Below, in pieces: positions 47,313-55,753 of a DNA stretch of 64,000 bases. The stretch is from Planosporangium mesophilum (lineage in GTDB: Bacteria > Actinomycetota > Actinomycetes > Mycobacteriales > Micromonosporaceae). Location: the NCBI RefSeq assembly GCF_016863255.1, contig NZ_BOON01000044.1, forward strand, positions 18,159 to 82,158, read 5' to 3'. Position numbers and translations under genes: made by a program. How positions within the stretch are numbered: position 1 is the first letter of the stretch; each line of letters starts with the position of its first letter. The notes under the pieces were generated by a model that ran no database searches, was not told the origin of the DNA, and was given only the letters and a program-made list of their open reading frames with translations.

Positions 47313-48761
47313 TCACTCGGCGGTCTCCTGGGCGGTGAGCGGCCGGGCGATCTCCTCCAGGCTCCGGCGCTCCGCCCTGACAGCCAGGATGCTCGCGACG
47401 ATGCCGCCCAGGATCATGACGATCCCGCCGATGGTGAACGCCAGTGCCGCGTCGGTCACCCTGCCGGTCCCGACGAGCTTGGCGAAGAGCAGCGGGCCGG
47501 TGATGCCGCCGGCGGCGGTGCCGATCGCGTAGAAGAACGCGATCGCCATCGCCCGGGTCTCCATCGGGAAGACCTCACTGACCGTCAGGTAGGCGGAGCT
47601 CGCCCCGGCCGAGGCGAAGAACAGCACCACGCACCAGCAGGCCGTCATGGTCGCCGCGGTCAACCTGCCCTGCGTGAACAGAAATGCCGTGACCAGCAAC
47701 AACACCCCGGACAGCAGGTACGTACCCGAGATCATCGGTTTGCGCCCGACGATGTCGAACAGCGGTGCCAGCGTCAGCGGCCCGAGGAGGTTCCCGATCG
47801 CGATGGCGGCGTAGTAGTAGCCGGTCCACCCCGACGGCACGCCGAAGAACGTCTCGAGAACCTGGGCGTACCCGAACGTGACCGCGTTGTACAGGAACGC
47901 CTGGCCGATGAAGAGCGCGAAGCCGAGCACCGCTCGCCTCGGGTACCGCTTGAACAGGGTTCTGGCGATCGTGAGGAAGCCGATGGACCGACGCTGGCGG
48001 ATGGTGATGTAGTTGTCCGGTTGCGGCAGGTCCTCGCGCTTCTCCCGCTCGACCTCGCGCTCGATGCGGCCCACCAGGGTCTCCGCCTCCCGGTCGCGGC
48101 CGTGGATGAACAGCCAGCGTGGGCTCTCCGGCACGTTGCGGCGGACCAGCAGGATCACCAGGCCCAGGACGACTCCCAGGCCGAACGCCATCCGCCACCC
48201 CAGGTTCGTCGGTAGCTCGGTCAGCAGCGGGACGGTCACCAGGGAACCGATCAGGGCGCCCAACCAGAACGTACCGTTGATCATGATGTCGATCCGGCCC
48301 CGGTACTTGGCCGGGATCAGCTCGTCGATCGCGGAGTTGATCGCCGCGTACTCGCCACCGATACCGAAGCCCGTGAAGAACCGGCACAGGAAGAACCACC
48401 AGGCGCTGAACGAGAACGCGGTGAGCGCGGTGGCGGTCAGGTACACGCCCAGCGTGATGATGAACAGCTTCCTGCGGCCGAACCGGTCGGTCAGCCAGCC
48501 GAAGAACAGCGCCCCGGTGCAGGCGCCGGCCACGTACACGGCCGCGGCCAATCCCGTGACCTGGGTCTGGGTGATGTGCAGGCCGCTGCCCGGCTTGGCG
48601 AGCTGGCCCGACAGGTTCCCGACGATCGTCACCTCGAGGCCGTCGAGGATCCAGACGGTACCGAGCCCGACCACGACCATCCAGTGCCAGCGCGACCAGG
48701 GCAGCCGGTCGAGGCGCGCGGGTACGTTCGTGCGGACCGTGGCGGTCTGTACCTGGCTCAT
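47313..48761 (-). CDS. MFS transporter, sugar/metabolite symporter type
   Basis: 482 residues with 12 membrane segments. The cytosolic loops read FGWLTDRFGRRKLF and PLFDIVGRKPM, and FTGFGIGGEYAAINSAIDELIPAKYRGR is the strongly conserved sugar-porter/AAHS segment. PESPRWLFIHGR after helix 6 is also typical. It imports a small organic acid, sugar or aromatic compound with protons. The substrate is unknown. The downstream MarR gene may be its regulator. ATG start at 48761. Confidence 0.87.
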   Translation of the reverse strand: MSQVQTATVRTNVPARLDRLPWSRWHWMVVVGLGTVWILDGLEVTIVGNLSGQLAKPGSGLHITQTQVTGLAAAVYVAGACTGALFFGWLTDRFGRRKLFIITLGVYLTATALTAFSFSAWWFFLCRFFTGFGIGGEYAAINSAIDELIPAKYRGRIDIMINGTFWLGALIGSLVTVPLLTELPTNLGWRMAFGLGVVLGLVILLVRRNVPESPRWLFIHGRDREAETLVGRIEREVEREKREDLPQPDNYITIRQRRSIGFLTIARTLFKRYPRRAVLGFALFIGQAFLYNAVTFGYAQVLETFFGVPSGWTGYYYAAIAIGNLLGPLTLAPLFDIVGRKPMISGTYLLSGVLLLVTAFLFTQGRLTAATMTACWCVVLFFASAGASSAYLTVSEVFPMETRAMAIAFFYAIGTAAGGITGPLLFAKLVGTGRVTDAALAFTIGGIVMILGGIVASILAVRAERRSLEEIARPLTAQETAE

Positions 48762-48825
48762 TGCTGTACCTGAATCATGGTCGACTCTCCTGGTCGCCCG
48801 CCGCCGGTCGTGGTTGGATCGGCCG

Positions 48826-48938
48826 ATGCTGCGACCCGACTACCCGATCGAGACCGCTCGTCTCACGCGGCGGCCTTTTCGATCCGAGGTGGTCCGCTTC
48901 CTGTCCTGGGAGGCGCGCCCTGCTTTGATGGAAGGATG
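48826..48938 (+). pseudogene. remnant of a GNAT acetyltransferase
   Basis: ATG at 48826 reads MLRPDYPIETARLTRRPF, the standard start of a Gcn5-type N-acetyltransferase. It then goes without a gap to RSEVVRFLSWEARPALMEG, which normally lies about 20 residues later. The acetyl-CoA site and everything downstream are missing, and the remnant runs into the HAD gene start. An internal deletion and a 3' truncation of about 130 residues are inferred. Confidence 0.7.
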
Positions 48939-49607
48939 GAGCCCGTGGTGGACGCGGTCGTCTTCGACCTCGACGGGGTGCTGATCGACTCCGAGCCGGT
49001 GTGGGAACAGGTGCGGCGCGCGTACGTCGCCGAGGCCGGCGGACGCTGGCTACCCGACAGTCAGCGGCGGCTGATGGGGATGAGCACCTCCGAGTGGGCC
49101 CGGTATCTGAGCCGTGAGCTCGGCGTCGGGCGCCCGCCGGAGGTGGTGGCGGCCGAGGTCATCGACCGGATGGCGGCCCGCTACGCCGAGGAGCTGCCCC
49201 TGCTGCCCGGAGCGGTCGAGGCGGTACGCCGGACAGCCGGACAGTGGCCGCTGGGCCTGGCCAGCTCGTCACCGCCGCGACTGATCCGGACCGTCCTGGA
49301 GACGACCGGCCTGGCGCCGAGGTTCGCGGTCACCATGTCGACCGAGGAGGTCAGCTGCGGCAAGCCGGCCCCGGACGTGTACCTGGCGGTGGCCGGGAAG
49401 TTGGGCGTCGCGCCCGGCACGTGTGTGGCGATCGAGGACTCCAGCAACGGCCTGCGGGCGGCCCACACCGCGGGTATGCGGGTCGTCGCGGTGCCGCAGC
49501 ACGCGTACCCGCCGGAGCCGGACGCGCTGGCCCTCGCTGATCAGGTCCTTGCCGGCCTGGACGAGCTGACCGTGGAGGTACTGCGGGGCGGGCCGGTCCT
49601 GCGGTAG
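48936..49607 (+). CDS. HAD-superfamily phosphatase (beta-phosphoglucomutase/Gph-like)
   Basis: 223 residues. Motif I FDLDGVLIDSEPVW, motif II LASSSPPRLI, motif III lysine in SCGKPAPDVY and motif IV IEDSSNGLRAAHTAG are all present, with a small helical cap. It probably hydrolyses sugar phosphates. The start ATG at 48936 lies within the GNAT remnant, so the gene's own leader may have been replaced; GGAAGG is immediately before the ATG, with poor spacing. Confidence 0.85.
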   Translation: MEPVVDAVVFDLDGVLIDSEPVWEQVRRAYVAEAGGRWLPDSQRRLMGMSTSEWARYLSRELGVGRPPEVVAAEVIDRMAARYAEELPLLPGAVEAVRRTAGQWPLGLASSSPPRLIRTVLETTGLAPRFAVTMSTEEVSCGKPAPDVYLAVAGKLGVAPGTCVAIEDSSNGLRAAHTAGMRVVAVPQHAYPPEPDALALADQVLAGLDELTVEVLRGGPVLR

Positions 49608-49635
49608 TACCGGTCGAGCCGTTCGCGCGACCCGC

Positions 49636-50373
49636 TCAGGCCCGACCGCTGGCGGCGAGGGCGGCGCCGATGATGCCGGCGTTGTTCTGCAGCATGGCCG
49701 GCACCACCGGCGTGCGGGTCTCGATCAACGGGAGGAACTTCTCCGCCTTCTTGCTCACGCCGCCACCGATGATCATCAGGTCCGGCTGAAGCAGTCCCTC
49801 CACATGCCGGAGGTACTTCTGTACCCGGTGCGCCCAGTCGTGCCAGCTGAGGTCCTCGACGTCGCGCGCCCGGTCGGAGGCGCGTACCTCGGCGTCCTCG
49901 CCGTGCAGCTCGAGGTGGCCGAACTCGGTGTTGGGCACGAGCCTTCCGTCACGGAACAGGGCACTGCCGATCCCGGTACCGAAGGTCAGCATGAGGGTGG
50001 TGCCGCGCCGGCCCCGACCCGCGCCGAAGGTCACCTCGGCGATACCGGCGGCGTCCGCGTCGTTGATGACGGTGACCGGACCACCGACGGCTTCGGCGAA
50101 CAACTCGGCCGCCGGTGCGTCCGTCCACGCCTTGTCGACGTTGGCGGCCGTCCTGACCACGCCCTCGACCACGACACCGGGGAAGGTGATGCCGACGCTC
50201 TCCGCCGGTCCGAACCGCTTCGCGACCAGGGCCACCGTGTCGACGACGCTCTTGACCGTGGCGGGCTGCGGCGTCTCCAGCCGGTACCGGTTCTCGGCCA
50301 GGTCCCCCGCGGCAAGGTCGACCGGCGCGCCCTTGATCCCCGATCCGCCGACGTCGATACCCAAGGTGGTCAT
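49636..50373 (-). CDS. ppgK: polyphosphate glucokinase
   Basis: 245 residues of the ROK-type sugar kinase fold. The first phosphate loop is GIDVGGSGIKGA, the catalytic Asp is in INDADAAG, the ATP/polyphosphate site is TFGTGIGSALF and the hinge region ends with FGHLELHGE. Actinobacterial PpgK phosphorylates glucose with polyphosphate or ATP. It starts at ATG 50371-50373 with no neighbouring glucose transporter genes. It converges with the HAD gene 28 bases away. Confidence 0.9.
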   Translation of the reverse strand: MTTLGIDVGGSGIKGAPVDLAAGDLAENRYRLETPQPATVKSVVDTVALVAKRFGPAESVGITFPGVVVEGVVRTAANVDKAWTDAPAAELFAEAVGGPVTVINDADAAGIAEVTFGAGRGRRGTTLMLTFGTGIGSALFRDGRLVPNTEFGHLELHGEDAEVRASDRARDVEDLSWHDWAHRVQKYLRHVEGLLQPDLMIIGGGVSKKAEKFLPLIETRTPVVPAMLQNNAGIIGAALAASGRA

Positions 50374-50460
50374 CCCTCAAGGTTAGTTCGGTCCGATCTC
50401 GACCCGGACGCCGCACCGCCGGCATGATCAGAGGCCCGGCGTCAGGAGGGGCAGCCGGTA

Positions 50461-52038
50461 TCAGGGGCGGAGGGTGTCGGTGAGGCTCACCAGCGCGGCG
50501 GGCACCGCGCGAGCCAGCCGGTGCAGCTCCGGCAGCGCCTGCCGGTCCGCGTGCAGGCCGATGTGTACCCGACCCTGATAGGCCGACAGCGCGATCCCGA
50601 GGGCCTGGCCACGGGCCAGTGGCGCGATCGGGTACACCTCCTGCAGTCGCGCCCCGGCGAGCGTCAGAGGCCGCGCGGGAATGGGTACGTTCGTGATCAT
50701 CGTGTCGAAGAGCAGAGGCGCGCCGTGCCGTGCGAGTGGACCGGCGACCCGGTGGAGGGCGGCCGGTACCCGGTCGGCGAGCACCGGGATCGCGCCGGGA
50801 CCGCGGGCGAACCCGGCGGCCTTGTGGCGATCCATCGCGGCCCGGACCTGTCGCAGCCTCGCGAGCGGATCGCTCTCCTGGATGGGAAGATCACACAGGT
50901 ACCCGGAGAGTACGTTGCCGCGCCGGTGCTCGTCGGCCCGGCAGCGCCGGCTGACCGGGATGAATGCCCGTACGTTCAGGCTCTCGGCGCGGTGGCCCTG
51001 CTCGGCGAGCCAGTGGCGGAGCGCGCCGGTGACCACGGCCAGCAGTACGTCGTTGTCGGTGCCGCCGTAGCGCTTGCGGACCTGCCGGACGGCACCGACG
51101 TCCAGTTGGAGCAGGGCGAGGCGTCGATCGGCGCGCGCCGTCGTGGCTGCGGCGGACGTGGGCGGGGCCGCGCTCACCGCGGCCGACATGACGGCCGCGC
51201 TGACCGCCGGGCCGACCGGTGCGGTGGCGGGCACGGTGGCCGGCGTCGTAGCCGTGCCCGTGGTGCTGTCCATGAGGGCGAGCGGCGCGGACGGCGCACC
51301 CGCCCCGCCGTCGGGGGACGTGCTGAGTACCGGTGACAGCAGCGCTCCGAGCCGGGCACAGGCCACAATGGACGACGCGATGCCCACCGTGCCGACCGCC
51401 TGCACGATCGCCCCGGGCAGCCCGGCGGCGTTGCGGACCAGGCCGGTCACGAGCCGGTCCGGACGGACCGCCGCCCCGGCGGCCGCCCGTACCATCCCCA
51501 GCAACGACGGCCACGCTCCGCCGTCCGCGGTACGGTCCGGCGGCCTGACCGCTACCGGTACCGCGTCGGCGTACCCGTCCAGCAGGCCGACGCTCAGCTC
51601 CACCGCCCGCAGACCGTCCGCCATCGCGTGGTGGAGTTTCACCAGTACCGCGAAGCGTCCCTCGCGTAGGCCTGTGATCAGGTGCAGCTGCCACAGGGGC
51701 CGGTTCAGGTCCAATGGTTCGGCCATCAACCGCTCGGCGAGGGCCGCCAGGGCGGTCCGGCCGCCCCGGTCGAGCTTGTGGAGGTGGAGATGGCGCGAGA
51801 GGTCGAACGACGTGTCCTCGGCCCACACCGCGGCGCCCAGGGGCAACAGCGTCGGCCGTACCCGCTGGCGCAGGTTCGACAGCCGGACGATGCGCTCGCC
51901 GAGCACCGTGAGCAGGCGCGCCGACTGGATCCTCCGCTGCGACTGGAACACCGCGAGCGCCCCCAGGTGCAGCGGGGCCTGCGGAGACTCCAGACACAGG
52001 AAGGCCGTGTCGAGCGCGCTCAGTCGTTCACGATCCAT
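50461..52038 (-). CDS. wax ester synthase/diacylglycerol acyltransferase family
   Basis: 525 residues. The acyl-transfer motif HHAMADG (LHHAMADGLRAVEL) is intact, and LDTAFLCLES at the start and the C-terminal DTMITNVPIPARPLTLAG match the WS/DGAT family. It esterifies fatty acyl-CoA to diacylglycerol or alcohols for storage lipid. An Ala/Thr-rich insertion of about 60 residues interrupts the middle (MDSTTGTATTPATVPATAP onward). The protein is longer than the usual 460 residues. ATG start at 52036-52038. Confidence 0.87.
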   Translation of the reverse strand: MDRERLSALDTAFLCLESPQAPLHLGALAVFQSQRRIQSARLLTVLGERIVRLSNLRQRVRPTLLPLGAAVWAEDTSFDLSRHLHLHKLDRGGRTALAALAERLMAEPLDLNRPLWQLHLITGLREGRFAVLVKLHHAMADGLRAVELSVGLLDGYADAVPVAVRPPDRTADGGAWPSLLGMVRAAAGAAVRPDRLVTGLVRNAAGLPGAIVQAVGTVGIASSIVACARLGALLSPVLSTSPDGGAGAPSAPLALMDSTTGTATTPATVPATAPVGPAVSAAVMSAAVSAAPPTSAAATTARADRRLALLQLDVGAVRQVRKRYGGTDNDVLLAVVTGALRHWLAEQGHRAESLNVRAFIPVSRRCRADEHRRGNVLSGYLCDLPIQESDPLARLRQVRAAMDRHKAAGFARGPGAIPVLADRVPAALHRVAGPLARHGAPLLFDTMITNVPIPARPLTLAGARLQEVYPIAPLARGQALGIALSAYQGRVHIGLHADRQALPELHRLARAVPAALVSLTDTLRP

Positions 52039-52468
52039 CGGTGACCCGTCTCATCGCCCCTCGTCCGTCGCGCTCTTCGGCAGCCGTCGCGGCCCGGGTT
52101 CGGTCCTCGGCTCGCGCAGCGCCACGATCTCCGCAATGGGCACAGATAAACCTGTATGTAGGAACGTCGAAGGTATGAGTACCGACGGTGATCGCGGCCT
52201 ATTCGGGTACCGCTCCGGCCGCGTTCGTCGGCGGGGCGGGCCGACGCGGCGGCGCGCGGATCCCGGTTCGGCGATGACGGCCGGTACGCTGCCCGAGGAC
52301 GCCGATCAAAGCGGCTCGGACGACGCCGGCTTCGTTTCGCCGGCTTGGTTTCGCCGACTACCTGCTTCGTCGGCTACCTGCTTCGTCGGTTACATGGAGT
52401 GAGTGCATGGCTGCTGTCGAGGTACGGGGACGTGACGACGGACGAGATCGCCGCGGGCGGGTCCTGAC
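52039..52468 (+). other. 430-base region with short repeats and a doubtful ORF
   Basis: An ATG at 52175 opens a 75-codon reading frame ending at 52402 (MSTDGDRGLFGYRSGR...FVGYME). Its composition is skewed, and its end is formed by two perfect copies of CTACCTGCTTCGTCGG (52358-52373 and 52374-52389), preceded by two GTTTCGCCG copies. It has only a weak AAGG site. A decayed gene or a leader of the FhuF-like gene is more likely than a real protein. Confidence 0.45.
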
Positions 52469-53254
52469 GTGCCTGCCCTGAGGCCGGTCGCCGGTGCCGA
52501 GGTGGTCGCGGCGGTCCGGCGGGCCGCGGGTGGTAACCCGCTGCTGGGCATCGGCCTCGACCGCGAGGCCGGGGTGACGGCCGGGGTGCCGGCCGATCGA
52601 CTCTGCGGTACGAGCGACGACGGGCGCCCGGACGGTACGGCGACGGCACTCGTCGCGGACCTGACCGACCGGGTCGCCGCCCGGCTGGGGGGCTGCGAGC
52701 GCAGGGTCGCCGCCTCGCTGGTGATCCTCGGCTACTCCGCCCGCCTGGTCGGGCCCGCCGTGTCGGTGCTGCTCAGGGAAGACCTGCTGCTGGACCTGCG
52801 CCCGGAGAACGTACGGTTCGGGTACGACCCCGGGCGGGGATTCGGCATGGACCTGGTACGGCCGGCGGCCTGGCGCGGCGACCGGACGGCGCTGCGCGAG
52901 GGCTGGCACCGGACCGTCGTCGACGACCATCTGAGGCCGGTCGTCGAGGCGGTCCGGTCGGTGACGCCCGTGGCCGCCGGGCTGCTGTGGGGCAACGTCG
53001 CCTCCGGGCTGGCGGGGGCCCTACGAGCCACGGCGGCACGAGCCACGGCGACACGAGCTGGGGCGACCGACGATGGGGCGGCGCGCTACCACGCCGAAGG
53101 GCTGGCGCTGCTCGACTACGGGCCCTTGCGGTGCAGCGGGTACCTGTCGGTGCGTTCCGGCCGGTTGAGCTTCGTGCGGCGCAGTTGCTGCCTGTACTAC
53201 CGGCTTGACGGCGGCGGCATGTGCGGTGACTGCGCCCTGCTCCGTACCCGCTGA
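52469..53254 (+). CDS. FhuF-like [2Fe-2S] ferric-siderophore reductase
   Basis: 261 residues. The C-terminus SCCLYYRLDGGGMCGDC gives the Cys-Cys-x10-Cys-x2-Cys arrangement of the FhuF C-terminal iron-sulphur domain. The N-terminal 200 residues have a typical LVILGYSARLVGPAVSVLL helix. It probably reduces siderophore iron in the cytosol. Three 15-base coding repeats (53023-53067, R-A-T/G-A-x units) sit in the linker. The GTG at 52469 lacks a clear ribosome site. No siderophore transport genes are adjacent. Confidence 0.82.
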   Translation: MPALRPVAGAEVVAAVRRAAGGNPLLGIGLDREAGVTAGVPADRLCGTSDDGRPDGTATALVADLTDRVAARLGGCERRVAASLVILGYSARLVGPAVSVLLREDLLLDLRPENVRFGYDPGRGFGMDLVRPAAWRGDRTALREGWHRTVVDDHLRPVVEAVRSVTPVAAGLLWGNVASGLAGALRATAARATATRAGATDDGAARYHAEGLALLDYGPLRCSGYLSVRSGRLSFVRRSCCLYYRLDGGGMCGDCALLRTR

Positions 53255-53293
53255 CCCGGCTACCCGGTCTACGCGGCGCCCGTCGAACTTTGG

Positions 53294-54283
53294 CTACCCC
53301 GCCGACGATGCCGGGGCGGCGACCGGCTCCAGTCCGGGCGGCAGCTCAGGCGGCCGCGGCCCCACCGTGGGAAGCCGCAGCATCCCCTGGGACACCGCCA
53401 CCCCGGCGAGCACGATGAGCGCGCCGACCGGCTGGTACCAGCGAATGTGCTCGCCCAGGGCGAGCAGCCCGATCAGGGTGGCGACGATCGGCATCAGGTA
53501 GGTCACCGATGCCGAGGTGGTGGCCCCGGCCAGGCGGATGACCCGGAAGTTGAGGACGAACGCCAGGCCGGTACCGAGTGCGCCGAGCGCCAGCACGCTC
53601 GCGATGACATCGCCGGACAGGCCGGTCGGCGCGGGCGGCGCGCCGGCCACCAGCGGTGCCAGTACCAGCAGCACGACGGCCGACGTGATCAGCTGACCGG
53701 CGGGGACGGCCAGGCCGGAGCCGGCCAGCCCGCCGAGGTAGCGCCGCTGGTAGGGGATCGCGATCCCGTAGCAGCCCGCCGCCGCCATACACATGAGCTG
53801 CCCGGTGAGCTGGACGCCGCCGAGACCGTGCCAGACGCCCAGGACGACGAGGACGCCGGTGAAACCGATCAGGATGCCGGTCGCCCGCCGCGGCGTCATG
53901 CGTTCGGTGCGGAAGACCAGCGTGGCCACGGGCAGGGCGACCAGCGGCGTGGTGGCGTTCCAGATGCCGGCGAGGACCGACGAGACGCGCTGTTCGCCGT
54001 ACCCGAACAGGGTGAACGGGATGACCACGCCGACCACCCCCACGACGAACAGGTGCCCCCAGACGCGCGGCTCACGAGGCAGGCGGGTACGGGTGACGAG
54101 CACCAGCGCTCCGACCATGAGCACACCGGCGACGACCCGGTAGAGCGTGACGTGGAGCGGGTGCAGTTCCCGGACGCCGACCTTGATGAACAGGAAGCTG
54201 GAACCCCAGATGAGCGCGAGCAGGAGATAGCCGGGGAGCCAGGAACGCAGGTCGGACCTGTCAGGAGTGGATGCCGTGTTCAC
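53294..54283 (-). CDS. EamA-family (DMT) transporter
   Basis: 329 residues with 10 hydrophobic segments in two EamA repeats (WGSSFLFIKVGVRELHPL; CYGIAIPYQRRYLGG and ATTSASVTYLMPIVATLIG). It is a drug/metabolite exporter of unknown substrate. The GTG at 54281-54283 is chosen; it lies inside the right arm of an inverted repeat, and a GTG two codons earlier is also in frame. It is the end of a block of exporters (MFS gene at 54362 upstream on the same strand). Confidence 0.83.
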   Translation of the reverse strand: MNTASTPDRSDLRSWLPGYLLLALIWGSSFLFIKVGVRELHPLHVTLYRVVAGVLMVGALVLVTRTRLPREPRVWGHLFVVGVVGVVIPFTLFGYGEQRVSSVLAGIWNATTPLVALPVATLVFRTERMTPRRATGILIGFTGVLVVLGVWHGLGGVQLTGQLMCMAAAGCYGIAIPYQRRYLGGLAGSGLAVPAGQLITSAVVLLVLAPLVAGAPPAPTGLSGDVIASVLALGALGTGLAFVLNFRVIRLAGATTSASVTYLMPIVATLIGLLALGEHIRWYQPVGALIVLAGVAVSQGMLRLPTVGPRPPELPPGLEPVAAPASSAG

Positions 54284-54291
54284 TCCTGACA
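54259..54291 (-). promoter_or_regulatory. 11-bp inverted repeat covering the EamA start
   Basis: TGTCAGGAGTG (54259-54269) and its exact complement (54281-54291) flank an 11-base spacer; the EamA GTG start is inside one arm. In RNA it forms a hairpin that would hide the start codon and the GGAG site. It could equally be a DNA operator. Confidence 0.55.
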
Positions 54292-54361
54292 CGATGCCGC
54301 AGCGGTACGGTCTTGTCGCGCGACTTTCGGACGCGCAGGTGCCATTTGGCGTCAATCCCTC

Positions 54362-55627
54362 TCATCCAGCGGGGACGGGTTGGGGCAGCGTGACGTCCCC
54401 GGTGTGCGTCTGGATGGGCATGACCCGGAGCCGCCGCAGGGCGGACAGCAGGATGGGCGCGGTGGCCAGAGGGATGGCCGCGGCGGCGAGGGTGATGGTG
54501 GGCCGCAGGTCGAGCGCGCCGGCGAGGAGACCACCGGTGGCCGCGCCGAGGGGCATGGTGCCCCAGATGAGGAAGCGGTTGGTCGCGTTCATGCGGGCCA
54601 GCATCGGGCCGGGGGTGGTGGTCTGGCGCAGGCTGACCGCGTCGACGTTCCAGATGCCCTGGCCGGCGGCGGCGAGCAGGAAGCCGGCGGCCAGCCATGG
54701 CAGCGGGCGGTGGTGCGGAGCGAACGCGGCGAGCAGGTAGGCGCCGTGCAGGGCGACGCCGGTGGCGATCGCCCACCCGAGGCCGATGCGGCGGTTGAGC
54801 CACGGGGTCAGCAGCGAGCCGGCGAGGTAGCCGATGTTGGCCACCGCGAGGACGGCGCCGACGGCGGCGGCGGGCAGGTGCAGGCCGGTGACGGCGTACG
54901 TGATGAACACGGCCAGCAGCGCCTGGGTCCAGAAGTTCATCCAGGCCGCGCCGATGGCGAGGGGGCGGATGTACCGGTGGGTCAGGCAGAACCGGATGCC
55001 GGCGCGGATCTGGGTCAGCAGCGGCTCGCGCGCGCCCACCGGGGCGGCCGCGGGCAGGTCCGGTAACCCGCGCAGCAACAGCGCCGAGGTGAGGTAGCTG
55101 ACCGCGTCGACCACGAGCGCGACCGGTGCGGTGACGGCCTGTACGAGCGCGCCGCCGAGGGCCGGGCCGGCGGTCTCGGCGACCGCCCGGGTGGACTCCA
55201 GGCGTACGTTGGCGGCGGCGATCCGGTCGGGCCCGACCAGGGCCGGCAGGACCGAGAGTGCGGCGACGTCGAACGGTACGCTCAACGCCCCGACGCCCGC
55301 GGCGACCACGTACAGGTGGGCCAGGGTGAGCGCGCCGGCGAGGAACGCCACCGGGACGCTGGCCAGCAGTACCGCCCGGGCTACGTCGGTGACGACCATC
55401 AACCGCCGGGCCGGCCACCGGTCCACGATCGCCCCGGCGGGCAGGCCGAGCAGCAGGAACGGCGCGGTACCGGCCGCCGCCAGCGCCGCCACCTGGCCGG
55501 CCGAGGCGTGCAGCACCGTCAGCGCCGTCAACGGCAGCGCGAGCATCGTCACCTGGGTGCCGACCAGGCTCACCCCGACCGAGCCCCAAAGCCGGCGCAC
55601 CCGGCCCCGCTCGACTGAATCTTGCAT
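54362..55627 (-). CDS. MFS transporter (DHA3-like), MocR-controlled
   Basis: 421 residues with about 12 membrane segments. GLPAGAIVDRWPARRLMVV follows helix 2, and SVPFDVAALSVLPALVG and VGARPL-type loops (PVGAREPLLTQIRAG) complete the DHA3 pattern. Probably an exporter of a drug or metabolite. It is divergent from a MocR-type regulator, and the operator repeats between them suggest direct control. ATG at 55625-55627 with GGAGG upstream; an earlier start would extend into the operator. Confidence 0.85.
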   Translation of the reverse strand: MQDSVERGRVRRLWGSVGVSLVGTQVTMLALPLTALTVLHASAGQVAALAAAGTAPFLLLGLPAGAIVDRWPARRLMVVTDVARAVLLASVPVAFLAGALTLAHLYVVAAGVGALSVPFDVAALSVLPALVGPDRIAAANVRLESTRAVAETAGPALGGALVQAVTAPVALVVDAVSYLTSALLLRGLPDLPAAAPVGAREPLLTQIRAGIRFCLTHRYIRPLAIGAAWMNFWTQALLAVFITYAVTGLHLPAAAVGAVLAVANIGYLAGSLLTPWLNRRIGLGWAIATGVALHGAYLLAAFAPHHRPLPWLAAGFLLAAAGQGIWNVDAVSLRQTTTPGPMLARMNATNRFLIWGTMPLGAATGGLLAGALDLRPTITLAAAAIPLATAPILLSALRRLRVMPIQTHTGDVTLPQPVPAG

Positions 55628-55676
55628 CCTCGTGGCCCTCCTCGCCGGCGTCCGGCAGCCGGCCTCGCGGAAATGA

Positions 55677-55732
55677 TTGAGACCATAGAATGATCGACTG
55701 TATGGTGTCAATCATGAGATATATGGTGTCAA
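55677..55732. promoter_or_regulatory. three TATGGTGTCAA half-sites between MFS and MocR genes
   Basis: TTGAGACCATA (55677-55687), TATGGTGTCAA (55701-55711) and TATGGTGTCAA (55722-55732). The first is inverted with one mismatch; the last two are a perfect direct repeat 21 bp apart (two helical turns). MocR/PdxR-type regulators are known to bind direct repeats, so this is the likely operator of the regulator and its transporter. Confidence 0.75.
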
Positions 55733-55753
55733 CTGGCGTGAGAGGATCCGGTC

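Noticed and set aside
49608..49635. Terminator between the HAD and ppgK genes
   Set aside because: The short gap has no inverted repeat longer than four pairs.
52175..52402. 75-codon ORF as a real small gene
   Set aside because: Skewed composition, weak ribosome site, and the end built from a perfect tandem repeat. It is kept only as a region note.
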